Positions 8,204-18,479 of a stretch of 33,259 nt of DNA are shown one piece after another. The stretch's first letter is position 1, and every line of letters starts with the position of its first letter. The DNA comes from JAFAGX01 sp035623255. GTDB taxonomy: Bacteria > Acidobacteriota > Terriglobia > Terriglobales > Acidobacteriaceae. The stretch spans positions 1-33,259 of the forward strand of contig DASPTU010000123.1 in NCBI GenBank assembly GCA_035623255.1, in the 5' to 3' direction. The notes under the pieces are model-generated. The model saw only the letters and a program-made list of their open reading frames with translations, was not told the DNA's origin and did not search any database. Both the position numbers and the translations under genes were made by a program.

Positions 8204-10045
8204 TTACTTCTTGATCTGAATCCCCAGTTCCTTCAGTTGTGCCTCACTCACCGGAGTTGGTGCGTCCACCATCAGGTCAACGGCGCGAGCGGTCTTCGGA
8301 AATGGAATCACTTCCCGCAAGCTCTCAGCCTCGGCGAGGATCATGACAATTCGGTCCAGGCCCAGCGCGATTCCCCCGTGTGGCGGAGTGCCGTACTCCA
8401 GTGCCTCCAGGAAAAATCCGAACCGGTTGCGAGCTTCTTCTTCCGTCATCCCCAGAGCATGGAAAATTTTCCGCTGAATGTCCTGGCGATGGATTCGGAT
8501 CGAGCCAGAACCCAGTTCAGTGCCATTCAGAACAGTGTCGTAAGCCAGTGCCCGCACCGCCGCAGGATCCGATTCGAGCTTACCCATGTCATGCTCATGG
8601 GGCGAAGTAAAAGGGTGATGTGCGGCAGCCCACCGCTGCCCTTCTTCGTCCCACTCGAACATGGGGAAATCCGTCACCCACAAAAAGCGGAAATCGCGAG
8701 ATGGATCACCCGTCCGCTTAAAGGCCCCGTGCCGATCGGCGTATTTTTGCGCCAGGGCCAGCCGAAGTAGTCCTGCGGCTGTGTAAACCGCATGATCATG
8801 CTGCTTGACCTCCGGTTTTACCCCACCTTCTGATTTGTGTTCTGCCGGCTTGCCGTCACCCGCAACGATCACGATCAGGTCGTCCGCTTCTGCACCCGTT
8901 TTCTGGCGAATCTTGCCGGCAGCCTCGGGAAAGCTCTTTTCCAGGCGTTTGAAGTCCTCAAATACTTTCGCATTTCCCTTTGAGCTCAGCAGGGGCTTGA
9001 TCTCGTCCCTTTCCTTGCGCGACAGCTCGCCAAGCTTCGGGATTCGAATGGCAACCACGGGCAGTTTCTGGCTCACAGCCAGAGTTTGCAGGTTTTCCTG
9101 AGTGAATGCGTCGCGCACGTCGGTCATTGCCGGGAATCGCATGTCGGGCTTGTCGCTGCCATACAGCCGAATCGCCGTGTCATACGTCATGCGCGGGAAC
9201 GGCGTTTTGATGTGATAACCAGCCACCTTGAATGCCGCTTCGAGAAATCCTTCGACTACTTCCCACACGCGCTCAGGCTGGGGATAAGACATCTCAAGAT
9301 CGACCTGAGTAAATTCCGGCTGCCGGTCGGCGCGCAGATCCTCGTCTCGAAAACAGCGGACGATTTGGAAATACTTGTCGAATCCCGAGATCATTAAGAT
9401 TTGCTTGAACAGCTGCGGAGACTGCGGCAGTGCATAAAACGACCCAGGCTGTACACGGCTCGGAACCAGGTAGTCACGCGCTCCTTCCGGGGTTGAACGG
9501 GTCATAAATGGAGTTTCGATCTCAAAGAATCCTTCGCGGGAAAGATAGTCGCGAATGGCAAGCGAAATCTTGTGGCGAAGTTCGACGTTGCGCTGCATCG
9601 CCTCGCGCCGCAAGTCAATGTAGCGGTACTTCAGCCGCATCTCTTCATTCGGGAGGACGGCGTCTCCAGGGAGAAACGGGGGCTGTTTCGATTCATTCAA
9701 AACGCGCAGCTCGCTTGCAATCAGTTCGACTTCGCCAGTCGCAATATTCCTGTTGACCGTATTGGGATCTCGCTTCTTGACCGTTCCCAGTGCAGCAATG
9801 ACGTACTCGTTGCGCAGTTCCCCCGCTTTGTCGTGCAAAGCCGGGTTGGTCTCTTTGTCGAAGACAATCTGCGTGATGCCGGTGCGATCACGAATGTCAA
9901 TGAACAGCAGATTACCGAGGTCGCGACGGCGGTTGACCCAACCCATGAGCACAGCCGGCTTCCCGGCATCCGACGTTCGCAGTGCACCGCAGGTATGAGT
10001 TCGGCGAAGATCGCCTAAGAAGTCGAGCACATCTGGGCCTTTCAC
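8204..10045 (-). CDS. aspS: Aspartyl-tRNA synthetase
   Basis: A class II synthetase of the long bacterial type (613 residues) that charges tRNA-Asp. The N-terminal OB-fold anticodon domain (RTHTCGALRTSDAG, GWVNRRRDLGNLLFIDIRDR) is followed by the catalytic core. Motif 2 is FRDEDLRADRQPEFTQVD and motif 3 is GIALGLDRIVMI. The bacterial GAD insert lies between, around residues 290-430, and holds a charged segment (AEHKSEGGVKPEVKQHDH) that looks like a local insertion. The start is GTG 10045, which adds about 15 residues before the usual RTHTCG start. Whether it also misacylates tRNA-Asn cannot be judged here. A TATAAT box lies 32 nt upstream. Confidence 0.97.
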   Translation of the reverse strand: MKGPDVLDFLGDLRRTHTCGALRTSDAGKPAVLMGWVNRRRDLGNLLFIDIRDRTGITQIVFDKETNPALHDKAGELRNEYVIAALGTVKKRDPNTVNRNIATGEVELIASELRVLNESKQPPFLPGDAVLPNEEMRLKYRYIDLRREAMQRNVELRHKISLAIRDYLSREGFFEIETPFMTRSTPEGARDYLVPSRVQPGSFYALPQSPQLFKQILMISGFDKYFQIVRCFRDEDLRADRQPEFTQVDLEMSYPQPERVWEVVEGFLEAAFKVAGYHIKTPFPRMTYDTAIRLYGSDKPDMRFPAMTDVRDAFTQENLQTLAVSQKLPVVAIRIPKLGELSRKERDEIKPLLSSKGNAKVFEDFKRLEKSFPEAAGKIRQKTGAEADDLIVIVAGDGKPAEHKSEGGVKPEVKQHDHAVYTAAGLLRLALAQKYADRHGAFKRTGDPSRDFRFLWVTDFPMFEWDEEGQRWAAAHHPFTSPHEHDMGKLESDPAAVRALAYDTVLNGTELGSGSIRIHRQDIQRKIFHALGMTEEEARNRFGFFLEALEYGTPPHGGIALGLDRIVMILAEAESLREVIPFPKTARAVDLMVDAPTPVSEAQLKELGIQIKK

Positions 10046-10076
10046 TCGTGATGTCGTGGCAAGAACTGAAATGAAA

Positions 10077-10082
10077 ATTATA
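10077..10082 (-). promoter_or_regulatory. Putative -10 box of aspS
   Basis: A consensus TATAAT on the minus strand sits 32 nt upstream of the aspS GTG. No good -35 is seen at 16-18 nt spacing. Confidence 0.4.
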
Positions 10083-10171
10083 AATGCTATGAGCGGCCAC
10101 CGCCCCGGACATGCTCAAACAGTCAGCTGCACCGGATAGGAAGGCCCGTGGTGGACGCGAAAGTAACAAGC

Positions 10172-11416
10172 TTACAGCAGCATGCCCGCAATCGATGCCG
10201 AGATCAGGTTTGCCATGGTTCCGGCGAACATCGCGCGAAATCCCAGGCGGGCGAGCTGTCCTCGCTTTTTAGGCGCCAGCGCTCCAATCCCGCCGATCTG
10301 AATTCCGATCGAGCTTAGGTTCGCGAATCCGCACAGTGCGAATGTCGCGATAGTAAACGAGCGTGGATCTAGAGTCCCGCGCTGTGGCCCCAGCAGAGAG
10401 AACGCGACTAGCTCATTCAGGGCCATGCGCGTGCCCAGAAGATTACCGATGGCCGGACAGTCTCGCCATGGGATTCCAATCACCCAGGCAATGGGCGCAA
10501 ATATGGTGCCAAAGATCCGTTCCAGGCTGGTGGGAAACCAAGGAAATCCAATGCGCGCCAAGCCGCCGTGAATGCCGCCAAGAATTCCGTTCGTCAGCGC
10601 GATAAGGGCAAGAAATGAGATCAACATGGCCGCGATGTTGAGTGCAAGATGTAGCCCGTCGGTTGTGCCACGAGATACCGCTCCCAGTAGATTTTCCTTC
10701 TCCTCCGCCTTGACCTCTTCGTCGCTCATGATGACGACACCGGCGGTCTTCGGCGTTTCCACTTCCGGCACCAGCATCTTCGACATCAGGATCGTCCCCG
10801 GCGCAGTCATAATCACCGCGCTCAATAGGTGCTTCGGTTCGATGCCGAAAGCAATATAGGCCGCCATGATTCCACCGGAGACATGCGCCATCCCGCTGGT
10901 CATAACCGTCATCAACTCCGAACGGGTCATCTCCGGCAAGAACGGGCGAATCGTCAAGGGAGCTTCGGTCTGGCCCATAAAGACGCTGGCGGCAACATTC
11001 AGTGATTCCGCTCCGCTTGCGCCCATAAAGCGCGTCATCACTCGCGCCGCCTGACGAACAATGAACTGCATTATTCCGTAGTGGTAGAGAATGGCGAAAA
11101 ACGCCGCGATGAAAATAACCGTCGGCAGTACCTGAAATGCAAAGTAAAAGCCAAGCCGTGAACCTTGCTTGCCTAGTTCACCAAACACGAACGAGGATCC
11201 CGCAAAAGCATAGCTGAGCAGACGATTTACCGCGTCGCCGGCCTTCTGAAAAATGATGCGGCCGGCTTCCACTTTGAGCACAAACACCGCGAAGGCAAAC
11301 TGTAATCCCAAACCCCATGCCACGGTTTTAACGCGAATCGCACGCCGGTTCGTAGAAAACAGAAAAGCCAACCCGAGCATGGTAAGAATGCCAAGGATCC
11401 CGGTAAAGCGGCCCAT
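10172..11416 (-). CDS. nupC: NupC-type concentrative nucleoside transporter
   Basis: A 414-residue inner-membrane protein of the concentrative nucleoside transporter family, which imports nucleosides with H+ or Na+. The substrate-site signature VFMGQTEAPLTIRP is near residues 165-180, and MTSGMAHVSGGIMAAYIAFG follows. About ten hydrophobic spans are visible, with a charged cytoplasmic loop (SDEEVKAEEKENLLG) near residue 235. The C-terminal half has LGTRMALNELVAF and SIGIQIGGIGALAPKKR, both family-typical. Its ATG shares one base with the TGA of the upstream phosphorylase gene (TGATG), so the two are translationally coupled. This supports pyrimidine nucleosides as the physiological cargo, although specificity is not readable. 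Confidence 0.93.
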   Translation of the reverse strand: MGRFTGILGILTMLGLAFLFSTNRRAIRVKTVAWGLGLQFAFAVFVLKVEAGRIIFQKAGDAVNRLLSYAFAGSSFVFGELGKQGSRLGFYFAFQVLPTVIFIAAFFAILYHYGIMQFIVRQAARVMTRFMGASGAESLNVAASVFMGQTEAPLTIRPFLPEMTRSELMTVMTSGMAHVSGGIMAAYIAFGIEPKHLLSAVIMTAPGTILMSKMLVPEVETPKTAGVVIMSDEEVKAEEKENLLGAVSRGTTDGLHLALNIAAMLISFLALIALTNGILGGIHGGLARIGFPWFPTSLERIFGTIFAPIAWVIGIPWRDCPAIGNLLGTRMALNELVAFSLLGPQRGTLDPRSFTIATFALCGFANLSSIGIQIGGIGALAPKKRGQLARLGFRAMFAGTMANLISASIAGMLL

Positions 11417-12804
11417 CAGTTCTGGCCTCCCGTAGCTGGAATCACGCGATGCACCAGAGGGCGGGATTCACTCGGCGGTGCACCAGCGATGTGGTAGCTC
11501 TCCTGTATTAACTGTTTGGCCTTTCCTGCCCGCGATTCAGAATTGTAATGAATGCTGGCAAGCGACTCTTTGGCACTGACTGGATCCCCAACTTTCTTGT
11601 GCAGAACGATCCCTACACTGGGATCGACAGTGTCTTCTTTTTTCTCCCGGCCTCCACCTAAAATCACGCAGGCTGTTCCCACCGTCTCGGAGGCAATCGC
11701 GGCGACATACCCGTTCTCTGGGCTGAGAACCTCGACAATGTGTTTGGCACGCGGAAGTCGCATGGGATCGTCGATCACTGAGAGATCCCCGCCCTGCAAT
11801 TCGACCATTTCGCGAAACTTCGCCAGCCCCCGCCCAGAATCGATGATTTGCTGGGCAATCTGCTTCCCAGCGCTTAACGACGGCACAGCGCCACCGACCA
11901 GAAACATCCAACCAGCAAGCTCGAGGCACAACTCGCGCAGAGCGGCTGGTCCTTCGCCGTGGAGGATCTCCAGTACTTCTATAACTTCAAGCGAGTTCCC
12001 GATTCTGAATCCGAGCGGCTGGTCCATGTCAGTTACAAGCGCCACTACTTTCTTTCCCATGCGCTGGCCTGTTTCGACCATCAGTTCGGCAAGGAAGACC
12101 GCATCTTCCTCACTTTTCATGAAGGCGCCAGAACCCGTCTTAACATCGAGAATCAAAGCATCAATCCCCTCGGCCAGTTTCTTGCTCATGATCGAAGCGC
12201 ATATCAGGTACGGGCTCTCGACGGTTCCGGTCACATCGCGTAACGCGTAAAGCTTCCGGTCGGCGGGAGCAATTTCTCCGGTCTGGCCAATCATGCAACA
12301 ACCACAGCCGCGCAGAACACGGCGAAACTCCGCAAGCGAAAGATTCACATTGAAGCCGGGGATGGATTCCAGTTTATCCAGAGTGCCGCCCGTATGACCC
12401 AGACCGCGTCCACTGATCATGGGAACGAGCAAGCCCCCGGCTGCAGCCACCGGTGCCAACACCAGCGAAGTCTTGTCGCCGACGCCGCCGGTCGAATGTT
12501 TGTCAACCTTCGCCACTGAGAATTCGGAAAGGTCCAGCACTTCGCCGGAGCGCAACATGGCATCGGTAAGCGCCGCAGTCTCGGAGCGCGTGAGCCCTCG
12601 CAAAACCGCAGCCATAAGCAACGCAGATATCTGGTAGTCAGGGATTTCGCCGCGCGTGTAGCCAGAGACCAGTGCCTCAATCTCGCCGCTCGAAAGTTCT
12701 CTTCCGTCCCGTTTCTCACGGATGAGATCCACGACGCGCAATGGGATGTCGGGCGCCGTTGCTATTGTCTCGGCTCGAGTGTTTGGAAGGTTGTCAGTGG
12801 TCAT
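11416..12804 (-). CDS. deoA: Pyrimidine-nucleoside (thymidine) phosphorylase
   Basis: The enzyme splits thymidine, deoxyuridine or uridine with phosphate to free base plus (deoxy)ribose-1-phosphate. Signature elements are KVDKHSTGGVGDKTSLVLAP (phosphate and nucleoside binding), GRGLGHTGGTLDKLESIPG and DVKTGSGAFM. The C-terminal alpha/beta domain ends around PLVHRVIPA. ATG 12804 gives 462 residues with 20 or so before the family start LRVVDLIREK; the frame is open to ATG 12891, only 10 nt after pyrR, and neither start has a clear ribosome-binding site. The choice between DeoA-like and Pdp-like specificity is not made. It lies between pyrR and the nucleoside transporter in one operon. Confidence 0.95.
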   Translation of the reverse strand: MTTDNLPNTRAETIATAPDIPLRVVDLIREKRDGRELSSGEIEALVSGYTRGEIPDYQISALLMAAVLRGLTRSETAALTDAMLRSGEVLDLSEFSVAKVDKHSTGGVGDKTSLVLAPVAAAGGLLVPMISGRGLGHTGGTLDKLESIPGFNVNLSLAEFRRVLRGCGCCMIGQTGEIAPADRKLYALRDVTGTVESPYLICASIMSKKLAEGIDALILDVKTGSGAFMKSEEDAVFLAELMVETGQRMGKKVVALVTDMDQPLGFRIGNSLEVIEVLEILHGEGPAALRELCLELAGWMFLVGGAVPSLSAGKQIAQQIIDSGRGLAKFREMVELQGGDLSVIDDPMRLPRAKHIVEVLSPENGYVAAIASETVGTACVILGGGREKKEDTVDPSVGIVLHKKVGDPVSAKESLASIHYNSESRAGKAKQLIQESYHIAGAPPSESRPLVHRVIPATGGQN

Positions 12805-12901
12805 CCGCGGCTGTGGCGCGTGTAGACGCAACGTCGCGCCTGATTGTAAACCGAGAGCACGGATTTTGATGCTAGAGATTCGAAAATCCATGCTTGGAAA
12901 A

Positions 12902-13471
12902 TCACTTCTCCATCAGCAGGACCTTTTCGGCGTTGTCAATCTCCTTCAGCTTGACCTCAATCACTTCGTTCATGCTGGTCTGCACTGTGCGACCGATGAA
13001 CGCAGCCTCAATCGGCAGTTCCCTGTGTCCGCGATCGATCAAAACACAAAGTTGCACCCGCCTTGGACGACCGGCCGTGAACAGGGCGTCCAAAGCAGCG
13101 CGAATCGTCCGTCCAGTGAATAAAACGTCGTCTACGAGCACCACATTTTTGTCCTGGACGGAAAATCCCATGTCAGATTTCTGCACCACCGGCTTCGGCC
13201 CCACTGTGGAAAGATCGTCGCGATAAAAGCTTATGTCCAGGGTTCCGACCGGTACCTCCACGCCCTCAATCCGCTCCACTAGCTTGCCCAATCGCTGCGC
13301 GATTGGAACACCCCGCCGCCGGATGCCCACAAACGCTAGCGCTTCTACCCCGCCGTTTTTCTCCACAATTTCATGAGCAAGCCGGACCAGGGTTCGTTCA
13401 ATCTCCGAAGCGGACATGAGCTGCGCTTTCTGGCGCAGCGCCAATTTTGGAATGGTATTTATGGCGGCCAT
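12902..13471 (-). CDS. pyrR: PyrR-type uracil phosphoribosyltransferase / pyrimidine regulator
   Basis: A type I phosphoribosyltransferase of the PyrR family, 189 residues. The PRPP loop is VVLVDDVLFTGRT, and the family-typical LAFVGIRRRGVPIAQRL and LDISFYRDDL precede it. PyrR converts uracil and PRPP to UMP and, in Bacillus, binds attenuator RNA in pyr mRNA leaders. It heads an operon with the nucleoside phosphorylase and NupC, so uracil released by the phosphorylase would be captured by this enzyme. ATG 13471 follows a strong promoter by 6 nt, so its own mRNA appears to have no leader to regulate. ATG 13417 (MSASEIERTL) is an alternative start nearer the usual family N-terminus. Confidence 0.93.
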   Translation of the reverse strand: MAAINTIPKLALRQKAQLMSASEIERTLVRLAHEIVEKNGGVEALAFVGIRRRGVPIAQRLGKLVERIEGVEVPVGTLDISFYRDDLSTVGPKPVVQKSDMGFSVQDKNVVLVDDVLFTGRTIRAALDALFTAGRPRRVQLCVLIDRGHRELPIEAAFIGRTVQTSMNEVIEVKLKEIDNAEKVLLMEK

Positions 13472-13477
13472 CGGCTA

Positions 13478-13506
13478 ATGATACGTAGGCTCTATCGGAG
13501 TGGCAA
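13478..13506 (-). promoter_or_regulatory. Promoter of the pyrR operon, leaderless layout
   Basis: TTGCCA (13506-13501) and TATCAT (13483-13478) are separated by exactly 17 nt on the minus strand. The -10 ends 6 nt before the ATG of pyrR, so transcription should begin at the start codon. It is one of the best matching sigma70-type promoters in the window. Confidence 0.65.
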
Positions 13507-13571
13507 CCCTTTGTTGAGACAGATGAGAAACAGAAAACCGGCCGTGGAGGTTTGCCTATTTTCGAATGGAC

Positions 13572-14846
13572 TTAGTTCAAAGACTTGTCTGCGGGTGTGA
13601 GCTGGCGCAGCAGTTCCCAATCGCTTTTGACATCTACTTCGGATGCTCTCGGATCTCCGCTATTGCGTAATTCCATCTGCAGACGCGACATGACGAGGTC
13701 CCTGGCGAGGTCAGGGGATGTATTCAAAATGTTGTCCCGCGAAATACCCAGGGCAACAAAATTCTCGCCTACCCGCATGCGCAGCACCGGCCTTCCATCC
13801 TGGTCGAATTGTGGGTCCGCCGAGGCCCGCAGAAGAACCCAGGGCCTGGAATGCTTAGCCGACAAGCTTTTCAGCTCGTTCCGGTAATCGCGACGATCGA
13901 CCGCCGGGAGCGGAGGCTGCAAATCGCGGTCCGCTTCCAGGATCATCGCCTCCCGTTTGGGATCGAATCTTCCATCGCCAATGTAGGCTGCCGCCAAAAC
14001 CCCGGTGACAAATGGGTGTAACACGGCAACCGGCAGCAGATATTTCTTTGACTTGAGAACTGACTCCACGACGCCATGTACCGCTGTGCTGCGCGGCATC
14101 GTCCCCGGCACCTGAGGGATGACGAAGCTGGACGACTGTAGCTCGGGATGACGTCGGCTGAACTTCACCAGCAACCTCGAAATCTGCTTAGGAGTCGTGA
14201 CGCCGGCATCAGCGATGAGATTGCGGTGCAGAGTTTGTGGATAGTAGAAATTTATGACTCCCGCAGCAAAATCAGCGCAATTGTGGGTGATGAGGTTAAA
14301 ATGCGCCCGATTCGCATGCGAGTTGTATTCCCGGATAAACTCGTCATCCTGTTCCGCTGTAGTTTCAATAGTAAAACCATAGATGGTGCGGTCGTAAGCG
14401 GCGCCCACCAACTGCGTCCAGTTACCCTCCGGCGGCTCGCCGGTTGGATTATCGGGCGCAACTGCTTCCAGATGATTCCTTCGATATTGGTTCCGAAGAA
14501 ACGCAACGATCTTGGCATTCGCAAACAGGGGAACTTCGTCCGACTGGTCCACGGCGTAAAGGTAAGGAATCAGAGGAACGGCCAACCAATCTTTTCCGGC
14601 AACTTTGTTGTAGCGGCTGAGCACGACGCCCTCTTCTTCCTCGCCGCAACGTCGCAGAACGGTGGGAGAATCAGCGCAAATCCGCGTCAGATAGACAGCC
14701 GCATGCCCCGTTGCCGTAAACGCGCCAAAATGGCCATAGGGCTCCTCCAGGAGCAGCGCGGCATCAGCTCTGGCCAGTGGCGCATACGTCGTCAGCCACA
14801 GCAGTGGCAGAACTATGCGCCAACGTGCAACGTCAAGGAGAGGCAT
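13572..14846 (-). CDS. Exported protein with papain-fold-like His/Cys motifs
   Basis: A 424-residue protein with an N-terminal signal peptide (hydrophobic core IVLPLLWLTTYAPL, likely cleavage after ARA). Near residue 45 it has FTATGHAAVYLTRIC, and near residue 190 FNLITHNCADFAAGVINFYYP. A His in GHAAVYL before a Cys in HNCADFA is the order of circularly permuted NlpC/P60 or LRAT-like papain-fold hydrolases, so an amidase or peptidase acting outside the cytoplasm is possible. A second hydrophobic segment (YLLPVAVLHPFVTGVLAAAYIG) lies near residue 280. I do not recognise a named family. It stands alone, 100 nt upstream of the pyrR promoter region on the same strand. Confidence 0.75.
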   Translation of the reverse strand: MPLLDVARWRIVLPLLWLTTYAPLARADAALLLEEPYGHFGAFTATGHAAVYLTRICADSPTVLRRCGEEEEGVVLSRYNKVAGKDWLAVPLIPYLYAVDQSDEVPLFANAKIVAFLRNQYRRNHLEAVAPDNPTGEPPEGNWTQLVGAAYDRTIYGFTIETTAEQDDEFIREYNSHANRAHFNLITHNCADFAAGVINFYYPQTLHRNLIADAGVTTPKQISRLLVKFSRRHPELQSSSFVIPQVPGTMPRSTAVHGVVESVLKSKKYLLPVAVLHPFVTGVLAAAYIGDGRFDPKREAMILEADRDLQPPLPAVDRRDYRNELKSLSAKHSRPWVLLRASADPQFDQDGRPVLRMRVGENFVALGISRDNILNTSPDLARDLVMSRLQMELRNSGDPRASEVDVKSDWELLRQLTPADKSLN

Positions 14847-15035
14847 TTCCGACTAAACCCCACAGGCTCAGCATAGTTGTGAGCAGTAACTCGTGGAAAG
14901 TAACTAAAGTTCCACCCTCAGACCTTAAAGAAGTGGGATCGCCGGTTTAGGTTGCTTGCTGTGGATGTTTACTCTCGGGGGGACTCCAACGGCATGCCCG
15001 GGGCGCCAGCGCTGCGTCAGAATTTCTTCCCGGGC

Positions 15036-15057
15036 GGGCGGACAGGAATGTCCGCCC
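15036..15057. repeat. Perfect 9-bp palindrome, REP-like
   Basis: GGGCGGACA (15036-15044) and TGTCCGCCC (15049-15057) form a perfect stem around a GGAA loop. It lies 9 nt beyond the stop codon of the carboxyltransferase gene and could end or stabilise its mRNA, but there is no U-run. Its form resembles dispersed palindromes of high-GC soil bacteria. The rest of the 219-nt space (14847-15065) holds nothing else I can support. Confidence 0.5.
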
Positions 15058-15065
15058 TACACGAG

Positions 15066-16616
<1,551 letters not shown>

Positions 16617-16623
16617 GGCGGGA

Positions 16624-16629
16624 ATTATA
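16624..16629 (-). promoter_or_regulatory. Consensus -10 box of pccB, leaderless layout
   Basis: A perfect TATAAT on the minus strand ends 7 nt before the pccB ATG. No Shine-Dalgarno sequence fits between them. The -35 region (TCTTTT at 17 nt) is poor. Confidence 0.45.
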
Positions 16630-16726
16630 GCGGGTGGGAGACTGGGAAAAGAGACGGCGGGCAGCGGTTCTGCCAAGCTTCGCTCTGCCTGAACAGCACA
16701 GGGCGGCTGTCCCCACGCAATTATCA

Positions 16727-17299
16727 CTACTCCAGGTTGGAACCCATCGGCTGATAGCGATACTTCTTGCCATCCCAGAAGAGCACAGAAGTCATGGCAT
16801 CGCCGCCGGTTTCGTCTATGTAGATGGCCATGTGCTCTTTTTTCTTTAGCCCAAGCCTTTTCACGTACACGGTTTTGAACGGAAGATTCACAATCATGAA
16901 CTTTGCTTTCGGCGAGGAAGTGTGCCAGGCGTCAGCACCAGTTCCGTGAATAATGAGCAACGAGAAGCCGCGCCGGTCGGGGTCCTCGGTCGAGAACTGC
17001 GTGGTGATTCTCGGATTTCCGTAGCCGAAAAACGCATTGTAGGGATCGACCACAAAGTAGTTCTGCTCGGCCTGATCCATCATCGGACTGGTGCAGCGCG
17101 CTGGAATCACGATGTCTTCGACTCCGTCGCCATTGAGGTCGGCCTTGAGCGGCGGAAGATTGATAAGGGAGCAGTTCGAGCCAAACTGTCTCTGAACAAA
17201 ATCGTTGTCAACCGGCGGCTCGCCGGGTTGTTGTGCAAAGGCGGTTGCGGCCAGGCAGACAGTGCAGATGATTGGCAAAGAAAATCGAGGGAACGACAT
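16727..17299 (-). CDS. Exported hypothetical protein
   Basis: A 190-residue protein with a clear signal peptide (MSFPRFSLPIICTVCLAATAFAQQ, cleavage after AFA). The mature part has an Asp-rich turn (ADLNGDGVEDIVIP) of the calcium-binding FG-GAP/dockerin style and two Cys (SNCSLINLPP, ARCTSP) that could form a disulfide. It ends in YIDETGGDAMTSVLFWDGKKYR, a beta-rich segment common in exported acidobacterial proteins. No enzyme motif is visible. It lies upstream of pccB on the same strand, but pccB has its own promoter-like box, so co-transcription is not needed. Confidence 0.75.
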   Translation of the reverse strand: MSFPRFSLPIICTVCLAATAFAQQPGEPPVDNDFVQRQFGSNCSLINLPPLKADLNGDGVEDIVIPARCTSPMMDQAEQNYFVVDPYNAFFGYGNPRITTQFSTEDPDRRGFSLLIIHGTGADAWHTSSPKAKFMIVNLPFKTVYVKRLGLKKKEHMAIYIDETGGDAMTSVLFWDGKKYRYQPMGSNLE

Positions 17300-17392
17300 G
17301 AGCCTAATTTAGACGGACGGGGGAAAAGCTCCTAGAGAAAGAAAGGGTTCACATAGCACGAAAGTCACCAGGGTGTTCAGAGCGAAAACAAG

Positions 17393-18370
17393 CTAACGGT
17401 GATTCCGGGATGAACGTTTGCTGAAGTGCTGCCAGCCTTGCGGGCGAATTGCAACGGCAGCGCCAAGATTATTGATAAGAGTGATGTGCTTTCCTCCCGT
17501 GATGGTGCCGATTGCCGTGATCGTCACGCCGGCAATTCTTTTGGGCACCCTCTTGCTGCGAGGAGAGGTGAAAAGCAGTTCATAGTCATCTCCGCCGTGC
17601 AGGGCAAAATTCAAATCGACTTTTTGAGCAGGTTTGCCGAGGTCGGAGCGCGGGATCGCATCCGCCAGTATTTCTGCCCCTACACCACTCTCTTCACAGA
17701 TGTGGGAAAGATCGGTAGACAGGCCGTCGCTGATGTCGATCATGGCTGACGCGAGGTGTCTCTGGCGCAGAAACCTGCCAACCTGAATTCGGGGCGTAGG
17801 ATAGAAATGATTGGGAAAATTCTGCGGGCGCAATTTGAGACCAGAAGAGAGCAAGTGCAACGTCGCGGCGGAGCCCCCCAGAGTACCAGTCACGTAGATA
17901 CCGTCTCCCGGGCGCGCGCCGGAGCGGCGAATCGCCATGCCCCGGGGAGTTGATCCGACCACGATGATGTCCGCGAGAATACCGGCGGGAGATTCGGCAG
18001 TGTCGCCGCCGGCGAGGGGGACTTTGAACGCATTGGCCAGCCTTAGAAAGCCTTGCAGAAAACCATCTACCCACTTTTGCGAAAGACTGGGCGGCAGAGC
18101 CAAGGAAAGGAAGGTTGCAACCGGTTCAGCGCCCATCGCGGCGATGTCACTTAGTCCACGAGTCAAACAGCGGTGGCCCACGACTTCGGCGGGGTGCCAA
18201 TTTCGGCGAAAGTGAACTCCTTCCAAACTGAAATCGGTGGTGACAACTGTCTCGTGGCCGGGAGGAATTCGGAGAATGGCACAGTCGTCACCGATGCCCG
18301 CGATTACTGCCCTGGCCGAAGGCTGCTGTTTGCGTATGCGGGCGATGAGCGCTTTTTCGCTTAGAGGCAA
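17393..18370 (-). CDS. thiL: Thiamine-monophosphate kinase
   Basis: ThiL phosphorylates thiamine monophosphate to thiamine diphosphate, the last step of cofactor synthesis. The 325-residue frame shows AGIGDDCAIL and TTDFSLEGVHFRRNW (metal and nucleotide binding), GLSDIAAMGAEP, LAGGDTAESP, MIDISDGLSTDLSHI and LHGGDDYELLF, all ThiL/PurM-superfamily signatures. TTG 18370 is the only usable start because an in-frame TGA lies three codons upstream. A TATATT box lies 8 nt before the TTG, so this mRNA may also be nearly leaderless. No other thiamine gene is nearby; it diverges from the leader and M23 peptidase gene. Confidence 0.95.
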   Translation of the reverse strand: MPLSEKALIARIRKQQPSARAVIAGIGDDCAILRIPPGHETVVTTDFSLEGVHFRRNWHPAEVVGHRCLTRGLSDIAAMGAEPVATFLSLALPPSLSQKWVDGFLQGFLRLANAFKVPLAGGDTAESPAGILADIIVVGSTPRGMAIRRSGARPGDGIYVTGTLGGSAATLHLLSSGLKLRPQNFPNHFYPTPRIQVGRFLRQRHLASAMIDISDGLSTDLSHICEESGVGAEILADAIPRSDLGKPAQKVDLNFALHGGDDYELLFTSPRSKRVPKRIAGVTITAIGTITGGKHITLINNLGAAVAIRPQGWQHFSKRSSRNHR

Positions 18371-18479
18371 GCAGAATCAATATATAAGATCGCTGAGCCC
18401 GCACGGACGCGAGGGAACGTACCCCGGGGCGCAGAAACGCTCGTAATTACACGCAAGTAATCCCGCTAACGTACGAGCC

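Noticed and set aside
11552..12250. 232-codon plus-strand frame inside the phosphorylase gene
   Set aside because: Ser/Pro/Thr-rich low-information antisense translation of a conserved enzyme.
14148..14876. 242-codon plus-strand frame opposite the papain-fold-like protein
   Set aside because: The minus-strand frame has a signal peptide and motif-like segments; this one has neither.
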